A stretch of 64,000 bases of DNA, from positions 1 to 64,000 of the forward strand of contig NZ_CAKLPY010000001.1 in assembly GCF_923079645.1 (NCBI RefSeq), written 5' to 3'. This stretch comes from Emticicia aquatica (lineage in GTDB: Bacteria; Bacteroidota; Bacteroidia; Cytophagales; Spirosomataceae). Made by a program: the position numbers and the translations under genes. The notes under the pieces were generated by a model, which worked only from the letters and a program-made list of their open reading frames with translations, was not told the origin of the DNA and searched no databases. This document shows positions 1 to 9,497 of the stretch, one piece after another (position 1 is the first letter of the stretch; the number at the start of each line of letters is the position of its first letter).

Positions 1-1774
1 ATTCAGTAGTAATCACGACAGGTAGCAGTCCAGCAGCCCCAGTTATTAGCAGCAACAAGAACAGCTTGTGTAATGGCGAGACAGCGACCTTAAGTGCGAC
101 AGGATGTGCAGGTACAGTTAAGTGGAGCAACACCTCAACAGGTACAAGCATCACAGTAAGTACATCAGGCACATACACAGCAAGTTGTTTGAATAGTTGT
201 GGCGAGAGTGGCAACAGCAATTCAGTAGTAATCACGACAGGTAGCAGTCCAGCAGCCCCAGTTATCAGCAGCAACAAGAATAGCTTGTGTAATGGCGAGA
301 TAGCGACATTAAGTGCTACAGGATGTGCAGGAACGGTTAAGTGGAGTAATACTTCAACAGGTACAAGCATCACAGTAAGTGTAGCAGGCACATATACAGC
401 AAGTTGTATGAATAATTGTGGCGAGAGTGGCAACAGCAATTCAGTAGTGATCACGACAGGCAACAGCCCAGCAGCCCCAGTTATCAGCAGCAACAAGAAC
501 AGCTTGTGTAATGGCGAGACAGCGACGTTGAGTGCAACAGGTTGCAATGGCACAGTTAAGTGGAGCAATACTTCGACAGGTACAAGCATCACAGTAAGCA
601 CCGCAGGCACATACACAGCAAGTTGTATGAATAGTTGTGGCGAAAGTGGCAACAGCAATTCAGTAGTGATCACGACAGGCAACAGCCCAGCGGCCCCAGT
701 TATCAGCAGCAACAAGAATAGCTTGTGTAATGGCGAGACAGCGACCTTGAGTGCAACAGGATGTGCAGGGACAGTTAAGTGGAGTAATACTTCAACAGGT
801 ACAAGCATCACAGTAAGTGTAGCAGGCACATACACAGCAAGTTGTATGAATAGTTGTGGCGAGAGTGGCAACAGCAATTCAGTAGTGATCACGACAGGTA
901 GCAGTCCAGCAGCCCCAGTTATTAGCAGCAACAAGAATAGCTTGTGTAATGGCGAGACAGCGACCTTAAGTGCGACAGGATGTGCAGGTACAGTTAAGTG
1001 GAGCAACACCTCAACAGGTACAAGCATCACGGTAAGTACATCAGGCACATACACAGCAAGTTGTATGAATAGTTGTGGCGAAAGTGGCAACAGTAATTCA
1101 GTAGTGATCACGACAGGCAACAGTCCAGCAGCCCCAGTTATCAGCAGCAACAAGAATAGCTTGTGTAATGGAGAAAGTGCGACCTTGAGTGCAACAGGAT
1201 GTGCAGGGACAGTTAAGTGGAGTAATACTTCGACAGGCACAAGCATCACGGTAAGCACCGCAGGCACATATACAGCAAGTTGTTTGAATAGTTGTGGCGA
1301 GAGTGGCAACAGCAATTCAGTAGTGATCACAACAGGTAGCAGTCCAGCGGCCCCAGTTATCAGCAGCAACAAGAATAGTTTGTGTAATGGAGAAAGTGCG
1401 ACCTTGAGTGCAACAGGATGTGCAGGCACAGTTAAGTGGAGTAATACTTCAACAGGTACAAGCATCACAGTAAGTACATCAGGCACATACACAGCAAGTT
1501 GTATGAATAGTTGTGGCGAGAGTGGCAACAGCAATTCAGTAGTAATCACGACAGGCAGCAGTCCAGCGGCCCCAGTTATCAGCAGCAACAAGAACAGTTT
1601 GTGTAATGGCGAGACAGCGACCTTGAGTGCAACAGGATGTGCAGGGACAGTTAAGTGGAGTAATACTTCGACAGGCACAAGCATCACGGTAAGCACCGCA
1701 GGCACATACACAGCAAGTTGTATGAATAGTTGTGGCGAGAGTGGCAACAGCAATTCAGTAGTAATCACGACAGG
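1..1774 (+). repeat. Eight near-identical 219-bp tandem repeats
   Basis: The phrase attcagtagt(a/g)atcacgac recurs at 1, 220, 439, 658, 877, 1096, 1315, 1534 and 1753, an exact 219-bp period (73 codons, no frame change). Units differ by few bases, and variants are shuffled: unit 1 and unit 5 share almost the same variant set, as do the second halves of units 6 and 8. This mosaic suggests recent unequal exchange or gene conversion. The array continues upstream of the window. Confidence 0.95.
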
Positions 1775-4700
1775 CACTAGCTCAAATCCGCCATCAATTA
1801 GTACAAATAAAACTAGTTTGTGTGGAACAGAGACTGCGACATTAAGTGCAACAGGCTGTACAGGAATTATTGTTTGGAGCAATGCATCAACAGGAACAAG
1901 TATTACTGTAAACTCTGCGGGAACATATACTGCAAAATGTACAGGAGTTGGTTGTGGTGAAAGCGTTGCATCAAATCAAGTAATTATTACAATAGGTACA
2001 CCGCCAACCGCACCAGTTATTAGTACAAACAAAGTTGACCTTTGTGGTTCAGAAATAGCAACATTAACCGCATCTGGCTGTGCAGGAACAATTAAATGGA
2101 GCAACACCTCAACAGGCACAAGTATCACAGTAAGTGTTGCAGGAACATATACTGCCAAATGTGTTAATAGTTGTGGCGAAAGTGGAAACAGCAATGCAGT
2201 AATTATTAAGAAAACAGAATTACCTTCAGTACCAACTGTAACAACTAATACTACAAGTATTTGTGGAACAGAAAAAGCTACTTTAACCGCTTCAGGCTGT
2301 TTAGGTACAGTCACTTGGAGTACTGGTTCAACAGGTACAAGTTTATTAGTAAGCACTGCAGGAACTTATTCAGTCACTTGTAAAAATGTTTGCGGCGAAA
2401 GTAATGCAAGCCAAGGTGTTGTAATCAAATCGGGAACTTTACCTGCTGCACCTATGATTTCATCAAATAAAATAGGTGTTTGCGGAACAGAAAAAGCAAC
2501 ATTGATTGCAACCGAATGTAGCGGAACAATTACTTGGAGTAATGCTGCAACAGGCACAAGTATTCAAGTAGGAGCAGGAACATATACCGCAAAATGTGTA
2601 AATAGTTGTGGTACAAGTGGCAACTCAAATGCACTTACAATTACGACAGGCGGTAATCCAACAGCACCAACTGTAGTTGCAGATAAAACAAGTTTATGTG
2701 GAACAGAAGCTGCAAAATTAACGGCATCGAATTGTTCAGGAACAATCACTTGGAGTACTGGAGCAACAGGTAGCACATTGTCAGTAACAACAGCAGGAAC
2801 TTATTCAGCTATTTGTAAAAATGATTGTGGAACAAGTCTTTCATCTGAAAAAGTTACAATAACGACAGGAGGCAATCCATCAGCACCAACTGTAACAAGT
2901 AGTAAAACTGAAATTTGTACGAATGAATCAGCAATATTAACAGCAGCAGGTTGTTCAGGAATCATCACTTGGAGTACAGGAGCAACAGGCAGTACTCTAA
3001 CTGTAACAACAGTAGGAACTTATACAGCAACTTGTAAAAATGATTGTGGAACAAGTACAACATCAACGCCTGTTATAATCAAAGCAAAAGCAGATTGTGG
3101 TTGTATAACTCCATCAGCACCAACGGTGGTTACCAACAAAACAAGTTTATGTGGAACAGAAACTGCAACATTGACAGCATCAAATTGTTCTGCAACCATC
3201 ACATGGAGTACAGGAGCAACAGGTAGCACATTGTCAGTAACAACGGCAGGAACTTATACAGCAACATGTAAAAATGATTGCGGAACAAGTCCAGCATCGT
3301 CAGTGATAACAATTACGATAGGCGGTAACCCAACAGCACCAACTGTAGTTGCAGATAAAACAAGTTTATGTGGAACAGAAACGGCAAAATTAACGGCATC
3401 GAACTGTTCAGGAACCATCACATGGAGTACAGGAGCAACAGGTAGTACCTTGTCAGTAACAACAGCAGGAACTTACACAGCAATCTGTAAAAATGATTGT
3501 GGAACAAGTGGTAACTCAAATGCAGTCATAATAACGACAGGTGGTAATCCATCAGCACCAACTGTAACAAGTAGTAAAGCTGAAATTTGTACAAATGAAT
3601 CAGCAGTATTGACAGCAGCAGGTTGTTCTGGAACCATCACATGGAGTACAGGAGCAACAGGTACTACTTTAGCTGTAACAACAGTCGGTACTTATACAGC
3701 AACATGTAAAAATGATTGTGGAACAAGTACAACATCAACGCCTGTTATAATCAAAGCAAAAGCAAATTGTGGAGATGATTGTAACGTAACAGCTCCAGTG
3801 ATAACTGCTTCTAAAGCAATTATCTGTAAAGCAGAAAATGTGACATTAACAGCGACTGGTTGTATCACTGGCACAGTAGTTTGGTCAACTGGTCAAACGG
3901 GTACTTCTGTAACAGTAAAACCAACGGCAACATCAACCTACTCAGCAGTTTGTAATGTCTCAAGCACTTGTTCGAGTCCATTATCAAATCAAGTAGCTGT
4001 GAAAGTCGGAAGTGTTGAAACACCAATTCTTGCTTGTAGCACTGAATTAGTTTGTGCAGGAGAATCTGTAACAATCAAAGCTTCAGGATGTGAAGGCACA
4101 ATCGTTTGGTCGAATGGAAGTACAGGTAGTACAATCACAGTTACACCAGACGGAACAAGCACTTATACTGCAAAATGTAAAATAGGTGATTGTGAAAGTC
4201 TAAATGCTGAACATATCGAAATAGCCGTTGGAACACCAAACAAACCATTCATTTCTTGTAAAAATAGTGTGATTTGTTACGGTGGTACAGCAACTTTAAC
4301 AGCATCAGGTTGTACAGGAAAAATCGTTTGGTCGAATGGAGAAACAACAGCAGTAATCAATGTTTCACCTCAAATTGAAAAATCAACTTATACAGCCATT
4401 TGTAAATCTGTTGGAGGTAAATGCGAAAGCGAGAAATCGAACGAAATTGTGGTGACAGTTGGTAAGAAAGTAGATGCTCCGAAAGTAGTAGCCGAAATCA
4501 AGAATGTTTGTCCATTCAATACAGCCGACCTTAACACAGCAATTCTAAGCGAACCATCAACAGTTGGCGGTCAGTTTGAATTCCATACCACGAGTTCACC
4601 AAACTCGCCACTTGTAACTAACCCAGGAGCAGTTGGAGCAGGAACTTACTACGTATTTGAACGTAGCACAGTAGGTTGTTACTGCGATGGTGCATCTGTA

Positions 4701-6371
4701 AAAGTGGCAATCACGGTTTGTGAAGGCGGCGTAACACCATCAAATCCAGAAGTTGATATTGCAATCAAGAAAGTAGCTTCGGCAAAAATCGTTGCACTGA
4801 ATGAATCGCTGGATTATAAAGTTGTGGTGAAAAACGTAGGAACAATTACCGCATCGGGTATCGAAGTAAGAGATATTCTTCCAAGTGGATTAACTTTTGA
4901 AAGTGTAAGTAACAACGGAACTTTCGCCAATGGTATTATTTCAATGAAAATTGATTCCTTGAAAAAAGGCGATAGTACAACATTTACTTACAAAACGAAA
5001 GTAACAAGCGTTGGTAAAATTGTAAACAAAGCAGAGTTATTCAGAGTAAAAGAAAGCGACACCGTATTGTCGAATAACTCAAGCGAAGCAATCATCAATG
5101 ACCCAGCTTCTGGTAAGTTAATTGGTTTGAGCAAAGTAAGCGAAACACCTGTTTTAGTGAGCGACAAAATTTACAATGTACCATTCGTAATTTATGTCAC
5201 AAACTTAGGTGGTGAAGATGTAAGCAAAATTCAAGTAAAAGATGACCTTAACCGTGCATTTGGTAATGGAGCAAAAATCCTAAACGATACAATCAAAGTT
5301 GTAGCAGATGCAGGATTAGTAGTAAATCCGAAATTTACAGGTCGTGGCTCAAATACTGAATTGCTTGTTGATTCATTGAGTAGCATTAAGAAAGGACAAA
5401 AATTAGCATTGAAATTTACAGTAAAAGTAGATTTGAAAGATGCCACAGTTACTAACTTCTTTAATATTGCTCAGGTTATATCGAACGGTAAAACAGACCA
5501 ATCAACGGATGGCGTAATTGCTGACCCAGATGGTGACGGTGACCCAACAAACAACGATCAACCAACGCCAATTGAGTTTAAAATTGATATTACACCAAAT
5601 ACTCCAGCCATCGGTATCGCATTGTCAGTAGCTGATTCGGCAAAAATTGATGAAACATCTTACAATGTAACTTACCTAGCTTTAGTGAAAAACTTTGGTA
5701 ATGCTAAGTTGACAAATGTTCAAGTTTCAGATAGTTTAACCAAAACATTTGCAGACAGCGTATCATACAAAGTTGTTGGTTCAACAATAGGAAGTAACAG
5801 TACCTTGAAATTGAATCCAAACTTTGATGGAAAAGATGATGTAAATCTCTTAATCGCAGATTCAACAAGTAAATTGGAAATAAATCAATTAGATTCATTA
5901 TTCTTTACTGTAAAAGTTTATCACAATGGTTACAAAGGGCCATACAATAACAACGCTTATGCAAAAGCAATTGGCAGTGGCAAAATTGTAACTGATATAT
6001 CAAATGCAGGCACTGAAATCAAAATTAACGAATCGACTCCAACGCCGATAACGTTACCTTTGACCGATGAACTTATCATTCCAGAAGCATTCTCGCCAAA
6101 CGGTGATGGTAAAAATGATAACTTTATCATTAAACTACCAGCAGGTGCTAAATTGATTACTTGTGATATTTATAACAGATGGGGACACGTTGTCTTCAAA
6201 GATAAAGAAGGAATCTTGACCGATAAAGCCAAAGGTTGGGATGGAACCTCAAATCAAGGTATTCGATTCGGTTCGGATGGTGTGCCAGATGGTACTTACT
6301 ATTATGCACTCGATTACGAATTAGACGGAAAACGAGTACATCTTGTTAATTATCTCACACTTGCGAGATAA
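1..6371 (+). CDS. Giant Ig-like repeat protein with DUF11-like domains and type-B T9SS sorting domain, 5' end outside the window
   Basis: The reading frame is open from the first bases (frame of position 3) and no start is visible, so the gene begins upstream; the TTG at 66 is only an internal leucine codon of a repeat. What is present encodes about 2,120 residues. First come about 20 Ig-like repeats of about 73 residues, each with a Trp (VKWSN or ITWST) and four cysteines (in LCNGE, TGC, ASC/AKC and NSCGES contexts). Then three DUF11-like domains (about 4750-5105, 5140-5510, 5620-6040) and a C-terminal CHU_C gliding-motility-type domain (about 6070-6369; motifs EAFSPNGDGKND and DIYNRWG) that marks export by T9SS as a type-B cargo. 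Likely a very large cell-surface adhesin or matrix protein. The first eight repeats are nearly identical in DNA and richer in G+C than the rest (about 47% in one line counted). The function of the repeats is inferred; the export route is well supported by the family. Confidence 0.9.
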   Translation, partial: SVVITTGSSPAAPVISSNKNSLCNGETATLSATGCAGTVKWSNTSTGTSITVSTSGTYTASCLNSCGESGNSNSVVITTGSSPAAPVISSNKNSLCNGEIATLSATGCAGTVKWSNTSTGTSITVSVAGTYTASCMNNCGESGNSNSVVITTGNSPAAPVISSNKNSLCNGETATLSATGCNGTVKWSNTSTGTSITVSTAGTYTASCMNSCGESGNSNSVVITTGNSPAAPVISSNKNSLCNGETATLSATGCAGTVKWSNTSTGTSITVSVAGTYTASCMNSCGESGNSNSVVITTGSSPAAPVISSNKNSLCNGETATLSATGCAGTVKWSNTSTGTSITVSTSGTYTASCMNSCGESGNSNSVVITTGNSPAAPVISSNKNSLCNGESATLSATGCAGTVKWSNTSTGTSITVSTAGTYTASCLNSCGESGNSNSVVITTGSSPAAPVISSNKNSLCNGESATLSATGCAGTVKWSNTSTGTSITVSTSGTYTASCMNSCGESGNSNSVVITTGSSPAAPVISSNKNSLCNGETATLSATGCAGTVKWSNTSTGTSITVSTAGTYTASCMNSCGESGNSNSVVITTGTSSNPPSISTNKTSLCGTETATLSATGCTGIIVWSNASTGTSITVNSAGTYTAKCTGVGCGESVASNQVIITIGTPPTAPVISTNKVDLCGSEIATLTASGCAGTIKWSNTSTGTSITVSVAGTYTAKCVNSCGESGNSNAVIIKKTELPSVPTVTTNTTSICGTEKATLTASGCLGTVTWSTGSTGTSLLVSTAGTYSVTCKNVCGESNASQGVVIKSGTLPAAPMISSNKIGVCGTEKATLIATECSGTITWSNAATGTSIQVGAGTYTAKCVNSCGTSGNSNALTITTGGNPTAPTVVADKTSLCGTEAAKLTASNCSGTITWSTGATGSTLSVTTAGTYSAICKNDCGTSLSSEKVTITTGGNPSAPTVTSSKTEICTNESAILTAAGCSGIITWSTGATGSTLTVTTVGTYTATCKNDCGTSTTSTPVIIKAKADCGCITPSAPTVVTNKTSLCGTETATLTASNCSATITWSTGATGSTLSVTTAGTYTATCKNDCGTSPASSVITITIGGNPTAPTVVADKTSLCGTETAKLTASNCSGTITWSTGATGSTLSVTTAGTYTAICKNDCGTSGNSNAVIITTGGNPSAPTVTSSKAEICTNESAVLTAAGCSGTITWSTGATGTTLAVTTVGTYTATCKNDCGTSTTSTPVIIKAKANCGDDCNVTAPVITASKAIICKAENVTLTATGCITGTVVWSTGQTGTSVTVKPTATSTYSAVCNVSSTCSSPLSNQVAVKVGSVETPILACSTELVCAGESVTIKASGCEGTIVWSNGSTGSTITVTPDGTSTYTAKCKIGDCESLNAEHIEIAVGTPNKPFISCKNSVICYGGTATLTASGCTGKIVWSNGETTAVINVSPQIEKSTYTAICKSVGGKCESEKSNEIVVTVGKKVDAPKVVAEIKNVCPFNTADLNTAILSEPSTVGGQFEFHTTSSPNSPLVTNPGAVGAGTYYVFERSTVGCYCDGASVKVAITVCEGGVTPSNPEVDIAIKKVASAKIVALNESLDYKVVVKNVGTITASGIEVRDILPSGLTFESVSNNGTFANGIISMKIDSLKKGDSTTFTYKTKVTSVGKIVNKAELFRVKESDTVLSNNSSEAIINDPASGKLIGLSKVSETPVLVSDKIYNVPFVIYVTNLGGEDVSKIQVKDDLNRAFGNGAKILNDTIKVVADAGLVVNPKFTGRGSNTELLVDSLSSIKKGQKLALKFTVKVDLKDATVTNFFNIAQVISNGKTDQSTDGVIADPDGDGDPTNNDQPTPIEFKIDITPNTPAIGIALSVADSAKIDETSYNVTYLALVKNFGNAKLTNVQVSDSLTKTFADSVSYKVVGSTIGSNSTLKLNPNFDGKDDVNLLIADSTSKLEINQLDSLFFTVKVYHNGYKGPYNNNAYAKAIGSGKIVTDISNAGTEIKINESTPTPITLPLTDELIIPEAFSPNGDGKNDNFIIKLPAGAKLITCDIYNRWGHVVFKDKEGILTDKAKGWDGTSNQGIRFGSDGVPDGTYYYALDYELDGKRVHLVNYLTLAR
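2652..3772 (+). repeat. Higher-order duplication inside the diverged repeat array (offset 672 bp)
   Basis: Bases 2652-3100 (two repeat units ending in an IIKAKADCG-type spacer) recur at 3324-3772 with the same order of units and the same KAKA(D/N)CG spacer. A single extra unit lies between them. This is older than the 219-bp block because many silent differences have built up. Confidence 0.75.
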
Positions 6372-6393
6372 TTCTTAAAACAAAACGTTCACT

Positions 6394-6446
6394 AAGTGCC
6401 ACTGCTCAAAGCGTTTAAAACGCAATGAAAAGTGGCACTTTTCTTA
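6394..6446 (+). terminator. Terminator-like hairpin after the repeat protein
   Basis: Arms aagtgccact (6394-6403) and agtggcactt (6431-6440) are perfectly complementary, with a second inner pair gcgttt/aaacgc, and are followed by ttcttatt. It lies 22 bases past the stop codon. Confidence 0.7.
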
Positions 6447-6595
6447 TTAATAACCTTTTAAATAGCTCAATAATGTGAGTTCAAAGCTATCTTTTACTTA
6501 AAATCTATTCGCCCCGTACAATCTTAATCGTTAAAGGCATGATTTTTGTAAATCGTTCGTTATTATTTATATCAAGAAGCAGCTATTCAGTGAAA

Positions 6596-9148
6596 ATGCT
6601 ATTAAAGAGATTCATCATATTTATTTATCTCGCAACAGCTAATTTTGTTTTATTTGCCCAAAATCCCTCAAAAGTGTTTCAAAAAGCAAACACTCAGTTT
6701 GAGACTTTAGGGTACGCAAAAGCAATTGAGCTGTATGAATCTGCCTTGAAAAAAACGAAGGGAGCAACCGATGACGAAATAGTAAAAGCAAAAATTAATC
6801 TCGCTCTGAGTTATAAATTGGTGAAAGATTATGCTAATGCCGAAAGAGCTTTTCGAGATGTGTTGAGTGCAAACCCAATCTTAAAAGGTGATGATATTAA
6901 AGCTTATCGTCATTTTGCTCAAGTTTTATCAAGTAACGGAAAATACCCCGAAGCGAATATTTACTGGCAAAAATTTAACGAATTACAAGAACAAGATAAA
7001 CGTGGGGTTGAATTTATAAAACTCAATAGTAACCGTGAAGCTTTAGAACGAAATGCAGGAAGTTATAAAATCGAATATGTTGGAATCAATTCGAGTAGTG
7101 CCGATTTTAGTCCCGTTTATTATAAAAAAGGTTTAGTTTTTGTTTCAGGAAGAAGTGCAAATTCGGCCATCAGAAGAGTTTTTAATTGGGATGCGTCTTC
7201 TTTTCTTGATTTATTTTATCTCGATGATTTAAAAGCACTTGGTACTGATAATGGCGGAGCTTCTGCCATTGGCTCTAGTTCGCAATCAGCAGCAAAAACG
7301 CCATCAACATCCAAAAAACTCGGCAATGACTATTATACACCGCCGACCGCCAACGATACCAAAACAGTCGGTCGTAAAGGCAATGAATATATCACAGGCA
7401 GTAAAGATTTAGACTACGAAGAAAATCCAACTATTCCGACCGAAAAATTTAGCAAATCAATCAATTCAAAATACCATGAAGGGCCATGTGCCTTTTTTCA
7501 TGATGGGTCAAAAATTGTCTTTACTCGCAATAGTCAAAGTGGTGGTGGAGGAATTTTTGGAAAAAAAAATAATGCTGCAATCAATCGACTAAAACTTTAT
7601 ATCGCTGAATATGAAGACAATGATTGGCGAAAAATCAAAGAAATCCCTTTTAATAGCAATGATTATTCGTGCGGGCATCCGACGCTAACCATTGATGATA
7701 AAATAATGTATTTTGTGTCTGATATGCCAGGAGGATATGGCGGTACTGATATTTGGATGACTCGCTACAACAATGGGCAATGGACTAAACCACAAAATTT
7801 GGGCGGAACTGTTAATACACGTGGCAATGAAATGTTTCCATTTATCGATGAACGAGGAAATCTCTATTTTTCGTCCGATGGTCATCCTGGACTAGGAGAT
7901 TTGGATATTTTCTTTATCCCTATGAATACCGCAACGGCTATGCCAAGTGGTAAAGTTCGTAATATTGGAGCTCCACTTAATTCAAACAAAGACGATTTTG
8001 GCATCATAACTGACAGCGAACGCCAAACAGGATTCATCAGTAGCAACAGAAAACGTGGTGGAACAGATGATGATATTTATAAATTCACTCGATTAGGTAC
8101 GCTTTATGGTTGTCGAGAATTGGTGGTAAATATCTATGACAACGAAACCAAAAAACCTTTTGACCGCATTAGATTTGAATACGAAATCAAAGGAAATACA
8201 TCTTCTCGTGAAAGTGCCATTACCAGTAATTTGGGAACAATAAAACTTTGTTTGGAAGCCGATAATGATTTTAATTTTTTGGTCAAACAAAATGGTTATC
8301 AACCTGAAACGGTGAATTTTTCAAACAAAGAAGCTTCAGATTATGAGTCCTCGAAATTAGATATTTACCTAAAAAAAGAAATAATTGTTGTTGATAAAAA
8401 CAAGAAAAACAAAGTCGTCGAAACCCAGAAAGAAGCGGATGTTTTGGTCTCACGACGCAATGGAAATGCTGTTTCAACTATTTTTAGAGGTATCGTTACG
8501 GCAGGAAAAGACAGTACCCCAATTGCTGGCGTTCTAATCAAGTTTACTAACCAATGTACAGGAGTTACACAAGAAATGACTACGGGAGCAGATGGTTCGT
8601 ATGAATTTAAACGTGAACTGAACTGTGACTATATCTTGGAATCATTCAAAGAAAATTTTGGAAAATCAACCGAATTAGTAGCCAAAGTTGAAGAAAAACG
8701 AAGCATAATTAATATTTTTCGCAAGAAAACGCCTGTCATCAACACTGGGTCATTGTTTGATACTAAGCTCTATAAAGTTGGTGATGTGGTTAAGTTGGAT
8801 AATATTTACTATGATTCGGAAAGTTATAAGATAAGGAAAGATGCTGCAAGGGAGCTTGAAAAATTAGTGCTAACGATGCAGAAAAACCCCAATATGATTA
8901 TCGAAATTCGTTCACACACCGATACAAGAGGCAACGCACTTGATAACCTAAGTTTATCGCAACGCCGAGCTAACGAAGTAGTAGATTTCTTGGCACAAAA
9001 AGGCGTAGCAAAAAACCGAATGAGGGGCGTTGGTAAAGGGGAATCAGAACCTGTAAATGGTTGTGGTGATGGGATGCAATGTACCGAAGCTGAGCATCAG
9101 CGTAACCGCCGAACCGAATTCAAAATTCTTTCGATTGAAAGAAAATAA
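6596..9148 (+). CDS. PorE-like OmpA-family envelope protein (TPR, beta-propeller, regulatory-like domain, OmpA)
   Basis: Predicted periplasmic, peptidoglycan-binding protein of 850 residues. An upstream ATG in frame at 6539 would add 19 residues, but the ATG at 6596 gives a clean signal peptide (MLLKRFIIFIYLATANFVLFAQ region), so it is preferred. Order of domains: TPR-like helices (about 25-130), PD40-type beta-propeller blades (about 165-500; VFVSGR, KIVFTRNS, MYFVSDMPGGYGGTDIW, LYFSSDG), a carboxypeptidase-regulatory-like domain (about 630-700; GVLIKFTN, GADGSYEF), and a C-terminal OmpA domain (about 735-845; IRSHTDTRG near 773, LSQRRANEV). This is the architecture of PorE, a T9SS-associated protein, but without a lipobox cysteine. 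The position straight after a T9SS type-B cargo gene fits a helper or anchor role for that cargo (inference). Confidence 0.85.
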   Translation: MLLKRFIIFIYLATANFVLFAQNPSKVFQKANTQFETLGYAKAIELYESALKKTKGATDDEIVKAKINLALSYKLVKDYANAERAFRDVLSANPILKGDDIKAYRHFAQVLSSNGKYPEANIYWQKFNELQEQDKRGVEFIKLNSNREALERNAGSYKIEYVGINSSSADFSPVYYKKGLVFVSGRSANSAIRRVFNWDASSFLDLFYLDDLKALGTDNGGASAIGSSSQSAAKTPSTSKKLGNDYYTPPTANDTKTVGRKGNEYITGSKDLDYEENPTIPTEKFSKSINSKYHEGPCAFFHDGSKIVFTRNSQSGGGGIFGKKNNAAINRLKLYIAEYEDNDWRKIKEIPFNSNDYSCGHPTLTIDDKIMYFVSDMPGGYGGTDIWMTRYNNGQWTKPQNLGGTVNTRGNEMFPFIDERGNLYFSSDGHPGLGDLDIFFIPMNTATAMPSGKVRNIGAPLNSNKDDFGIITDSERQTGFISSNRKRGGTDDDIYKFTRLGTLYGCRELVVNIYDNETKKPFDRIRFEYEIKGNTSSRESAITSNLGTIKLCLEADNDFNFLVKQNGYQPETVNFSNKEASDYESSKLDIYLKKEIIVVDKNKKNKVVETQKEADVLVSRRNGNAVSTIFRGIVTAGKDSTPIAGVLIKFTNQCTGVTQEMTTGADGSYEFKRELNCDYILESFKENFGKSTELVAKVEEKRSIINIFRKKTPVINTGSLFDTKLYKVGDVVKLDNIYYDSESYKIRKDAARELEKLVLTMQKNPNMIIEIRSHTDTRGNALDNLSLSQRRANEVVDFLAQKGVAKNRMRGVGKGESEPVNGCGDGMQCTEAEHQRNRRTEFKILSIERK

Positions 9149-9223
9149 TGTAACTGTAGTATTTTTGATAGAAGCTATTTCGATAATTCGGAATGGTTTT
9201 TTTATTGTTTAAGGAAAAAAAAG

Positions 9224-9250
9224 ATAGGATGAAAAAGCCATTCATCCTAT
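9224..9250 (-). terminator. Perfect hairpin with a 10-bp stem between convergent genes
   Basis: Arms ataggatgaa (9224-9233) and ttcatcctat (9241-9250), loop of 7. A run of A just left of it becomes a T-tract when read on the minus strand, so it best serves minus-strand transcription, though the stem could also stop reading from the plus-strand gene. Confidence 0.5.
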
Positions 9251-9397
9251 ACTATAATAGCCATGAAAACTAGTTTTACCTAGATTGTAACAAACTTACC
9301 AAATAATGGCATTGCCCAATTTTTTTTTCTACGAAATGTATTTATTAATCGTTGAATAGTCAAAAATTAGGTTTTATTGATTTTGATTATCGTAAAA

Positions 9398-9428
9398 AAA
9401 GGCTGGATGATAGCATCAACCAACCTTT
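9398..9428 (-). terminator. Imperfect hairpin with minus-strand T-tract, downstream of the HNH-AP2 gene
   Basis: Arms aaaggctgg (9398-9406) and ccaaccttt (9420-9428) pair with one mismatch; the A-run at 9394-9400 is a T-run on the minus strand. Confidence 0.45.
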
Positions 9429-9497
9429 AAACACACTTTACCCAATTCGAAATATTTATTTCAAACTCAGTAATTCAAAAACAACAGCTACTAGAAC

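Larger units (their letters stand above)
9149..9497. other. Intergenic region between convergent genes, with two hairpins
   Basis: AT-rich, no credible gene. It carries the two hairpins listed at 9224-9250 and 9398-9428; nothing else was recognised. Confidence 0.6.

Noticed and set aside
66-68. TTG at 66 as start of the giant protein
   Set aside because: The frame is open upstream to the window edge and encodes the normal repeat sequence; the TTG is the Leu of the SLCNGE motif.
1-1774. CRISPR-like array
   Set aside because: Units are 219 bp, directly adjacent, in frame and coding; there are no unique spacers or cas genes.
1976-3874. Several minus-strand ORFs of 60-126 codons antisense to the repeat protein
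   Set aside because: They are produced by the regular codon pattern of the repeats, have no start context or homology, and disappear where the repeats end.
9149-9497. tRNA or small RNA gene in the gap
   Set aside because: No cloverleaf or T-loop (GGTTCAAATC-type) sequence was found; the hairpins are explained as terminators.
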